Source: a virus
Strand: one strand, 5' to 3'
Length of the DNA: 28,982 bases
IMG/VR virus record: IMGVR_UViG_3300024433_000034
Location: 1 to 28,982 of that record
The position numbers were made by a program, and so were the translations under genes. Position 1 is the first letter of the stretch, and each line of letters starts with the position of its first letter. The notes below the pieces were generated by a model. The model worked only from the letters and a program-made list of their open reading frames with translations, searched no databases and was not told the origin of the DNA. Shown piece after piece: positions 6,743-11,807 of the stretch.

Positions 6743-6768
6743 AAGCTACGAGAGTTAACACTCGGCTT
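6743..6768 (+). repeat. 26-bp inverted repeat centred on GTTAAC
   Basis: AAGC-TA-CGAG-A-GTTAAC-A-CTCG-GCTT: two four-base outer and inner arm pairs around a self-complementary centre, interrupted only by a TA on the left. It abuts and shares GCTT with the next hairpin. It might be the terminator-like end of the 51-residue gene or part of a rearranged attC site. Confidence 0.5.
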
Positions 6769-6834
6769 GTTAACGGTTTATTGCCTGAATATATGACAGC
6801 ACGGAAAGACGGCATTTTTATACACACGACAAGC
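6765..6834 (+). repeat. Degenerate attC-like hairpin 2
   Basis: The outer ends GCTTGT and ACAAGC are exact complements and an inner TGCC pairs with GGCA, but the arms between are poorly matched. The left end contains GTTAAC followed by GG, as in other members, while the right box (GACAAGC) differs from GTTRRRY at two positions. It lies between two gene units, which is the main reason to group it with the others. Confidence 0.3.
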
Positions 6835-6844
6835 AAAAAAAATT

Positions 6845-7075
6845 ATGAAACAATACGGTGAGCAAATGGCTAATAACATTCTAAAACAAGCATTGGACAG
6901 GGATGAAGTTATAGAATTAGGGATAAAAGATATTGCTGCGGATAATATTGCAGATGTATTAATGTATAGATGTATTAGAATTTTAGACTTTTACGAGCCT
7001 GATATGCTACACGAAGCACCACAAGCAAGGGAACAAGTATTATATAAGATTAAATCAAAATTAGATGAGTTATGA
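6845..7075 (+). CDS. Hypothetical cassette protein, 76 aa
   Basis: Unrecognised acidic, helical protein starting MKQYGEQMANNILKQALDRD and ending in KIKSKLDEL. No Cys, membrane or catalytic motif is seen. It is the first of four genes joined by ATGA overlaps, so this unit is a small operon rather than a one-gene cassette. The ATG is preceded by AAGCAAAAAAAATT, which begins at the right end of the weak hairpin. Confidence 0.6.
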   Translation: MKQYGEQMANNILKQALDRDEVIELGIKDIAADNIADVLMYRCIRILDFYEPDMLHEAPQAREQVLYKIKSKLDEL

Positions 7076-7284
7076 TTGATGAAGAAAAAGTTAAAATAAT
7101 AGAACAAGGTAAACAAACGTCTATTTTTATAGATGATACTCTTCAGCAAGTTAAAACGCTTATTGAAATAAGAAAAGTTTTTTGTTTAAAGTTTAATTCA
7201 ACATCTAACGAGAAAAGTTGCAATACGATATTTTATGCAATTGAAGATATAAATAACAATATTAAAAACTTATTAGGGTTATGA
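7072..7284 (+). CDS. Hypothetical cassette protein, 70 aa
   Basis: Not assigned. A small, mainly helical protein with two cysteines (FCLKFN and KSCNTI) and a C-terminus rich in Asn and Ile (EDINNNIKNLLGL). Both ends overlap neighbours by four bases, so translation is probably coupled to the genes on each side. Joint acquisition with its three partners suggests a shared function that I cannot name. Confidence 0.6.
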   Translation: MIDEEKVKIIEQGKQTSIFIDDTLQQVKTLIEIRKVFCLKFNSTSNEKSCNTIFYAIEDINNNIKNLLGL

Positions 7285-7577
7285 CACAAGAAGATTATAT
7301 TTTAAACAGGGCTAAGAACCTAAAAAAAATGATTGTTAAGCGTAGAAAACTTAATGAGAGAATACACCTTTTTGAGCAAATGAGCGATAAGGCATGGCAA
7401 AAACTAAATGCAGAACTTCATTGGTTAAGCATGGAGATAGAAAAGGAAAAAGAAAGAATAGGGTTTGTATTAGGGCATTTAACTTTGTTTGAATTACAGG
7501 ATGAATATAATCCAAGTGGTTGGCATAGATATGAAGGAATAAAAGGTGAAATGCAAAATTTAAAACTTGAACGATGA
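7281..7577 (+). CDS. Hypothetical helical cassette protein, 98 aa
   Basis: Unrecognised. The first two thirds look like a charged helical hairpin or short coiled coil (LKKMIVKRRKLNERIHLF, then WLSMEIEKEKERIGFVL), followed by a more polar, Trp-containing segment (NPSGWHRYEGIKGEM). It overlaps the ribbon-helix-helix-like gene by ATGA. The coiled coil and the neighbouring DNA-binding-type protein would fit a small regulatory or toxin-antitoxin-like group, but no toxin fold is evident, so this stays speculative. Confidence 0.6.
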   Translation: MTQEDYILNRAKNLKKMIVKRRKLNERIHLFEQMSDKAWQKLNAELHWLSMEIEKEKERIGFVLGHLTLFELQDEYNPSGWHRYEGIKGEMQNLKLER

Positions 7578-7702
7578 AAAAGAAACTAATAGAAATACCA
7601 ACCGATATATTTAAAAAGATACAAGAGTTAGCAAAGGCAAACGAAAGGAGTGATAATAAACAGATTGTTTACTTGCTTAAAAAAGCGTTGGAAGAAAAAT
7701 AA
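7574..7702 (+). CDS. Ribbon-helix-helix-like small DNA-binding protein
   Basis: A 42-residue protein with the layout of an Arc/CopG-type ribbon-helix-helix monomer: a short strand (KKLIEIP), a first helix starting at TDIFKKIQELAKAN, a turn with SDNKQ, and a second helix (IVYLLKKALEEK). These proteins dimerise and bind operators, often as antitoxins or autorepressors. It ends the four-gene unit, overlapping the previous gene by ATGA, and its stop directly precedes an attC-like hairpin. The fold call is moderate given the small size. Confidence 0.55.
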   Translation: MKKKLIEIPTDIFKKIQELAKANERSDNKQIVYLLKKALEEK

Positions 7703-7785
7703 TTGCAACTAATGCACTAAGCTATGTTTTGTTATGCTCTACGCATGAATGAGGATAGCATAATAAAATATAACTGGTGTTAGGT
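7703..7785 (+). repeat. attC-like hairpin 3 with a 19-bp inner stem
   Basis: AGCTATGTTTTGTTATGCT (7720-7738) pairs with AGCATAATAAAATATAACT (7757-7775) across all 19 positions, counting three G-U pairs, around an 18-base loop. The right box GTTAGGT (7779-7785) fits GTTRRRY exactly. The left box is degraded (AACTAAT at 7707-7713, five of seven). Pairing of CTAA with TTAG extends the outer arm. Placement straight after a stop codon is as in the other members. Confidence 0.55.
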
Positions 7786-7819
7786 TTAGTTGAATAAATA
7801 ATAATTTAAAAAATAAAAG

Positions 7820-8095
7820 ATGAGTAAAGAATATAAAATTAATAGTTTTAATGACTTATGTAATTTAGTAAATGATAACAATTTAGATGTGTTAGCTGAA
7901 GATTTAAAGAATTGGTTAGTTAGTTATCATTTTGCTATTAAGGAAATACGAAAATTACACCCTGAAGTAACGGATGGAAAAACAAACACAGAAATAGCTA
8001 AAGGTTCTTTTACTTGGATAGATGACAATGAAACAAAAATAAAAGGTGTAGTAATTGAACAAAACGGAAAAACAGAGCGTGTAGATTTTGAGTAA
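7820..8095 (+). CDS. Hypothetical cassette protein, 91 aa
   Basis: I do not recognise a named family. The N-terminal half is helical (INSFNDLCNLVNDNNLDVLA, then an LKNWLVSYHFAIKEIRKL helix). The C-terminal half is beta-like and ends in an acidic tail (FTWIDDNETKIKGVVIEQNG onward). It is a single-gene unit flanked by attC-like hairpins on both sides, the clearest one-gene cassette in the window. The leader after the preceding right box (TTTAGTTGAATAAATAATAA and more A-rich sequence) resembles that before the methyltransferase. Confidence 0.65.
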   Translation: MSKEYKINSFNDLCNLVNDNNLDVLAEDLKNWLVSYHFAIKEIRKLHPEVTDGKTNTEIAKGSFTWIDDNETKIKGVVIEQNGKTERVDFE

Positions 8096-8099
8096 TTAA

Positions 8100-8155
8100 A
8101 CCTAACGGTTTGAATATGAAACGGCTTTTTCGCTGTTTTATATTTGATGTTAGGC
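8100..8155 (+). repeat. attC-like hairpin 4, best match to consensus
   Basis: This is the strongest element: the left box ACCTAAC is an exact RYYYAAC and the right box GTTAGGC an exact GTTRRRY, and CCTAAC and GTTAGG are perfect complements. The inner arms AATATGAAACGGC (8113-8125) and GCTGTTTTATATT (8132-8144) pair at all 13 positions with two G-U pairs, closing a six-base loop. Unpaired spacer bases between outer and inner arms match the bulged structure used by integron integrases to choose the bottom strand. Length (56 bases) is at the short end of known attC sites. Confidence 0.65.
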
Positions 8156-8182
8156 TTAGTTATTAAATTAAAAAATTAGAAT

Positions 8183-9142
8183 ATGAAAAATGGAAATGGA
8201 ATAAATGTAGTTAGTTGTTTTGACGGTATGAGCTGTTTACAAATAGCACTTGGACAATTAGGTATTAAAGTGAATAAGTACTTTGCAAGCGAAGTTGATA
8301 AATACGCAATGAAGGTTACACAAGCAAACTACCCCAACACAATACAGTTAGGAAGTGTTGAGTTTGTTACAAAAGGAATGATTAATAACGAGATTGATTT
8401 ACTTGCTGGAGGAAGCCCTTGCCAAGGATTTAGTTTTGCAGGTAAGCAATTAAATTTTGAGGACCCAAGAAGTAAACTGTTTTTTGAGTTTGTGAGATTG
8501 AAAAAAGAACTGAACCCAAAGTACTTCTTTTTAGAGAATGTGAAAATGAAAAAAGAATACCAAGATATTATTAGTAGTTATTTAGGTTGCGAACCTGTAA
8601 TTATAAATAGTGCTTTGGTTTCTGCTCAAAATAGAGTTCGTTTATTCTGGACTAATATACCTGGTATTGAGCAACCAAAAGATAAAGAAATTTATTTAGC
8701 TGATATTATTGAAAACGGGATAGTTGATAGAGATAAAAGCTATTGCATTGATGCTAACTATTGGAAAGGTGGGAACCTTAAACAATACTTTGAAAAAAGC
8801 AGAAGGCAATTAGTTTTCTGTGGTGCGATGCGTGGACGTTATATTGTAGATGGTAAGCGACAAGATGGGAAAATGAAAACAGCAGGATTGACTACTCAAA
8901 GAATGGAAATTAGGTATGACGGTAAAACAAATACTATCACAACCGTTCAAAAGGATAACTATGCTGTTTTTATAGATGGCTTTAGAAAATTAACACCAAT
9001 TGAATGTGAGAGGCTACAAACTGTACCCGACAATTACACAAACCACGTAAGCAATAGTCAAAGGTATAAAATGCTTGGCAATGGCTGGACAGTTGATGTA
9101 ATTACTCATATATTAAAAAAAATGTACTTAGGAAGGAATTAA
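8183..9142 (+). CDS. C5-cytosine DNA methyltransferase
   Basis: Transfers a methyl group from S-adenosylmethionine to cytosine C5 in DNA. The 319 residues contain the conserved motifs in order: motif I VVSCFDGMSC (9-18), motif IV GGSPCQGFS with catalytic Cys80, motif VI FLENV (116-120), motif VIII QNRVRLFW (149-156), motif IX RKLTPIECERLQTVPDNYT (268-286) and motif X MLGNGWTV (297-304). Motif I has GMSC in place of the usual FxGxG, a variant I associate with some phage enzymes. The variable target region is about 170-260, so the recognised sequence is unknown. It has no partner endonuclease, which suggests protection of phage DNA from restriction. It is the last gene of the island. Confidence 0.95.
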   Translation: MKNGNGINVVSCFDGMSCLQIALGQLGIKVNKYFASEVDKYAMKVTQANYPNTIQLGSVEFVTKGMINNEIDLLAGGSPCQGFSFAGKQLNFEDPRSKLFFEFVRLKKELNPKYFFLENVKMKKEYQDIISSYLGCEPVIINSALVSAQNRVRLFWTNIPGIEQPKDKEIYLADIIENGIVDRDKSYCIDANYWKGGNLKQYFEKSRRQLVFCGAMRGRYIVDGKRQDGKMKTAGLTTQRMEIRYDGKTNTITTVQKDNYAVFIDGFRKLTPIECERLQTVPDNYTNHVSNSQRYKMLGNGWTVDVITHILKKMYLGRN

Positions 9143-9149
9143 GCATAAC
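9143..9149 (+). repeat. attC left half-site only
   Basis: GCATAAC directly after the methyltransferase stop is identical to the left box at 6393-6399, and is followed by AAGCGG, but no complementary arm or GTTRRRY box is found before the next gene about 40 bases on. It looks like a truncated end to the array. Confidence 0.3.
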
Positions 9150-9187
9150 AAGCGGATAAAGAACACTACACATGTAAAAAATAGATT

Positions 9188-9442
9188 ATGATTATAAATT
9201 ACGAATATGGCATTTCATTTAATGGATTCATTTACGGATGGAAAGATAAAAAACTTTTTAGGTTGCCTCAAACTATAAATAAAAGATTTCTTCCAATAAA
9301 AGAACTCAAAATTATAAAGGTTGGTAATAATAAAGGCTATTTATTGAATCAAAAAAGACTTTCTTTATCACAATTAGAATCAATGACAGGTATAATAAAC
9401 TTCAAATATGAAAAGACTAATTCAAAAGATTGTCCATTTTAA
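9188..9442 (+). CDS. Hypothetical phage protein, 84 aa
   Basis: Unrecognised. The sequence alternates aromatic and basic residues (ISFNGFIYGWKDKKLFRLP) and has a repeated basic-hydrophobic pattern (ELKIIKVGNNKGYLL), suggesting a small beta-rich domain followed by a helix with LSLSQLESMTG. Codon use resembles the phage backbone rather than the island, so it is probably an original gene between terminase and portal. It is preceded by the half-site and followed by a candidate promoter for the head operon. Confidence 0.6.
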   Translation: MIINYEYGISFNGFIYGWKDKKLFRLPQTINKRFLPIKELKIIKVGNNKGYLLNQKRLSLSQLESMTGIINFKYEKTNSKDCPF

Positions 9443-9455
9443 TTAAAAAAAATAG

Positions 9456-9484
9456 TTTATGTATTATTTTTTTTTCTAACTTTG
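9456..9484 (+). promoter_or_regulatory. Candidate promoter for the head operon
   Basis: TAACTTTG at 9477-9484 fits the TAnnTTTG -7 element. A TTT at 9456-9458, 18 bases upstream, stands where the TTG is expected, so the -33 part is imperfect. It lies in the 88-base gap before the portal gene, a likely place to start late transcription. Confidence 0.45.
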
Positions 9485-9492
9485 TTCAAAAG

Positions 9493-9507
9493 CAATATTT
9501 AATATTG
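9493..9507 (+). promoter_or_regulatory. Possible operator: perfect 15-bp palindrome
   Basis: CAATATT-T-AATATTG is a perfect seven-base inverted repeat with a one-base centre, just downstream of where transcription from the candidate promoter would start. A repressor or activator site for late genes is plausible; A/T-rich palindromes also arise by chance in such DNA. Confidence 0.35.
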
Positions 9508-9530
9508 TTTGAAATTTCTGTTATTATCTA

Positions 9531-10844
9531 ATGAATAAGATTACAAGAACATTCAATACCATTATTAAAAATCTTGGTACAATAGCAGTTGATAATTATT
9601 CTTCTGCAAAACTTATCACCTCACAGATTTACAACAATGGTTTCCTTTTTGCTTTTCATAAGTTCAACACCGTTATTAAAAATGGCTATGCTTCAAATAC
9701 TGATGCTTATTCTATTGTAAGTAAAATTATTAAAACAGGTGCATCAATTCCTTATTTGATTGTGAATAAATTACCTGATGGAACTGAAGAAATTATTACT
9801 GAAGGTGCTTTTTACGAATCAGTAATGCGCCCAAACAAAAGACAAAACAAATTTGAATTTACTGAAGATGCATTAGGTTATCAATTAATAACAGGGAATG
9901 AAATTTTAACAGGTTTAGTTCCTGCAGGTTTTAAAATGATAACACAAGTAAATATTGTTCCACCTCAACTTGTTACAATTAAAAGAAATGGAAAATCTTT
10001 GTTTGATTATTCAATGAATTATATTGTTAATTGGAAAGATTGGAGTACAACAATTAAGGAAGAAGATGTAAAACACATAAAATATTTCAATCCAACAACA
10101 GAAGGAGTTGAATCAGGAATGGGTTTAAGTCCTTTACAAGCAGCCTATAAAACATTAGAAACTTCTAATGAATTAATGACTGCAGGAGCATCTGCATTAA
10201 AAAACAGAGGTGCAAACGGTTTACTTTCTTCTGATAGTGATAGGCCAATGGACAAAGAAGAAAAGGATGACTTGCAACAAACAACAAATGTAAAACTTGG
10301 TCAAGCTGACAAATTTAATAGAGTAGTTGCAACAACTGCAAAAGTAAAATATACACAATTCGGTTTAAGTCCTTCTGATTTAAAAATGGTTGAAAATGGA
10401 GTACTTACATTAAGACAATTATGTAATGTTTGGGGTGCAGATTCTTCAAATTTTAATGATCCTGCAAATAAAAAGTTTAGTAATTTAAAAGAAGGTCAAA
10501 AATCTTTTTATGTAAATGCAGTATTACCACCATTAGAAAGGCATTTATTAGGTTATAAGGAATTAGTTATTGCAGGATGGAATGAAGAAGATGGTGCAAA
10601 TTATGATATTCGTTTGGATTTATCAAATATTGAATCATTACAAGCAGACCAAAACCAAAAAGCACAAAAACAAGTTAATCTTGCGAAGGGAATGACTGAT
10701 GTAATAATGAGAGTTGGTGAAGGAAAGATAAGTGCAGCATCAGGTGTTAAATTACTTGAAATGAATTTTGATTTAACAACTGCAGAAGCAGAAGCATTAA
10801 TTGCAGATACTACAAACCCAACACCAACAGGAAATGAAAACTAA
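9531..10844 (+). CDS. Phage portal protein
   Basis: The dodecameric portal forms the DNA entry channel at one capsid vertex. The 437-residue length and sequence fit the HK97-type portal family: an N-terminal segment with YSIVSKIIKTGASIPYLIVN, a core containing EFTEDALGYQLITGNEIL and MGLSPLQAAYKTLETSNEL, and later GVLTLRQLCNVWGADSSNF and FYVNAVLPPLERHLLGYKEL, all typical portal landmarks. The C-terminus is Thr/Pro-rich. It is the first gene of the head operon, followed by protease and capsid genes. The ATG follows TTATTATCTA rather than a purine-rich site. Confidence 0.92.
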   Translation: MNKITRTFNTIIKNLGTIAVDNYSSAKLITSQIYNNGFLFAFHKFNTVIKNGYASNTDAYSIVSKIIKTGASIPYLIVNKLPDGTEEIITEGAFYESVMRPNKRQNKFEFTEDALGYQLITGNEILTGLVPAGFKMITQVNIVPPQLVTIKRNGKSLFDYSMNYIVNWKDWSTTIKEEDVKHIKYFNPTTEGVESGMGLSPLQAAYKTLETSNELMTAGASALKNRGANGLLSSDSDRPMDKEEKDDLQQTTNVKLGQADKFNRVVATTAKVKYTQFGLSPSDLKMVENGVLTLRQLCNVWGADSSNFNDPANKKFSNLKEGQKSFYVNAVLPPLERHLLGYKELVIAGWNEEDGANYDIRLDLSNIESLQADQNQKAQKQVNLAKGMTDVIMRVGEGKISAASGVKLLEMNFDLTTAEAEALIADTTNPTPTGNEN

Positions 10845-10923
10845 GGTTAACATAAAAAAATTAAACAAGGCCAAAGCAATTAAAGAAAAGATTGTTGAAG
10901 GAAATAAAACCGTAAAAAAATGA
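10834..10923 (+). CDS. Basic micro-protein between portal and protease, 29 aa
   Basis: A short frame overlapping the portal end and finishing in an ATGA overlap with the protease start. It reads MKTKVNIKKLNKAKAIKEKI and then VEGNKTVKK, so it is strongly Lys-rich and helical. It exactly fills the portal-protease gap with translational coupling at its downstream end, the best argument that it is real. Function unknown. Confidence 0.45.
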   Translation: MKTKVNIKKLNKAKAIKEKIVEGNKTVKK

Positions 10924-11735
10924 AAATAGACGTATCTAAATTCAAAAGCAATAAAGAACTTCATAAATTTATTATTGATAATAAACATGATATTATTGCA
11001 CAAAAGAAAGAAGAAGTTAAACACTCAAAAGGTGTTCCATTTTCAATTGGTGTTGTTGGTAAAGATGAAACCAAAAAAGCATTAACCACAATTTCAAAAG
11101 AAGATTTGGATGAAGATGTTATTGTTGTTGAAGCAATTATTAACACAACAAATTTAGTTGATAGCCACAAAGATTTGCATGTTGCGGGTATTTGGAATAA
11201 ATCACTAAAAGAGAATAACAGAAGAAAGCATTTACAAGAACACAAAACAACTTTCGATAAAATTATTGCATCAGGTGAAGATGTTGTTGCATCAGCAATT
11301 GATACAACATTTGAAGCACTTGGTGTTAAAAACTTAAAAGGAGCAACACAAGCACTTCTTTATAAATCTACAGTAAGGAAAGAAAGAAACCCTTACATGT
11401 TTAGTCAATACAAAAACGGTTGGGTTGAAGAACATTCAGTTGGTATGCAATATGTAAAAATTAGTACTGCAGTAAATGATGAAGATTATAAAGAAGAATT
11501 TAGTAATTGGAATAAATATTATGATTTAATTGCAAATAAAAGTGCAGTTGATGAAGATGGTTATTTCTTTATAGTACATGAAGCAAAAGAGATTGAAGGA
11601 TCTGCAGTTGCTTATGGCTCAAATTATGCAACACCTACTTATTCAGTACAAAATGAAGGGAAGCAGCAAATCAGCACTTCCCAAAGTGAGCAGCCAAAAG
11701 GCACTCACGAAAAAGATTTTTTTGCAGGATGGTAA
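10920..11735 (+). CDS. HK97-type prohead maturation protease
   Basis: Predicted to cleave the capsid delta domain during head maturation. The core is VVEAIINTTNLVDSHKDLHV (residues about 70-89), a strand-loop typical of the family, then RRKHLQEHKTTFDKIIASGE, where His residues are candidates for the catalytic His. EEHSVGMQYVKI supplies the candidate Ser in the usual strand, and AKEIEGSAVAYGSNYATPT matches the closing E-x-S-x-V-x-x-G-x-N pattern. About 60 N-terminal residues precede the core and a polar tail follows. At 271 residues it is somewhat longer than a minimal protease. Its position between portal and capsid is as expected. Confidence 0.8.
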   Translation: MKIDVSKFKSNKELHKFIIDNKHDIIAQKKEEVKHSKGVPFSIGVVGKDETKKALTTISKEDLDEDVIVVEAIINTTNLVDSHKDLHVAGIWNKSLKENNRRKHLQEHKTTFDKIIASGEDVVASAIDTTFEALGVKNLKGATQALLYKSTVRKERNPYMFSQYKNGWVEEHSVGMQYVKISTAVNDEDYKEEFSNWNKYYDLIANKSAVDEDGYFFIVHEAKEIEGSAVAYGSNYATPTYSVQNEGKQQISTSQSEQPKGTHEKDFFAGW

Positions 11736-11807
11736 CAAATAAATAAATAAATAATAAATTAACCAGGTGAATTAAAAACAAAACGTTCACCACAAAACAA
11801 AAACAAA
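11736..11807 (+). promoter_or_regulatory. Capsid gene leader with AAAT repeats and a hairpin
   Basis: After the protease stop come about four AAAT repeats, then a hairpin (GGTGAA at 11766-11771 with TTCACC at 11786-11791, 14-base loop), then an unstructured A-rich stretch (ACAAAACAAAAACAAA) up to the ATG. A 5' hairpin that protects mRNA plus an open A-rich start region would suit a highly expressed gene. A similar arrangement precedes the tail-tube gene. Confidence 0.45.

Larger units (their letters stand above)
6136..9149 (+). mobile_element. Putative integrase-less integron cassette array (CALIN-like island)
   Basis: Eight intact small-to-medium genes, none a recognisable phage structural gene, lie between terminase and portal. 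They are divided by hairpins of attC shape at 6393-6454, 6765-6834 (weak), 7703-7785 and 8100-8155, with a left half-site at 9143-9149 after the last gene. Hairpins begin at or just after stop codons, and two consecutive ones (7703-7785, 8100-8155) are followed by similar A/T-rich leaders. Provisional units are 6136-6448, 6449 to about 6828, then to 7779, 7780-8149, and 8150 to about 9149. Genes inside use more GAG, AGG and CG-containing codons than the phage backbone. No IntI-type integrase, transposase or direct flanking repeat is visible. The cassette interpretation is inference from structure and layout. Confidence 0.5.

Noticed and set aside
7703-8155. Hairpins as simple Rho-independent terminators
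   Set aside because: None has a proper T-run after the stem, unlike the terminator at 13300-13325, and the terminal boxes go beyond what a terminator needs. It remains the main competing explanation for the weaker elements.
6025-9530. Transposon or homing-endonuclease insertion as the cause of the island
   Set aside because: No transposase, integrase, endonuclease motif, terminal inverted repeats or flanking direct repeats were found.
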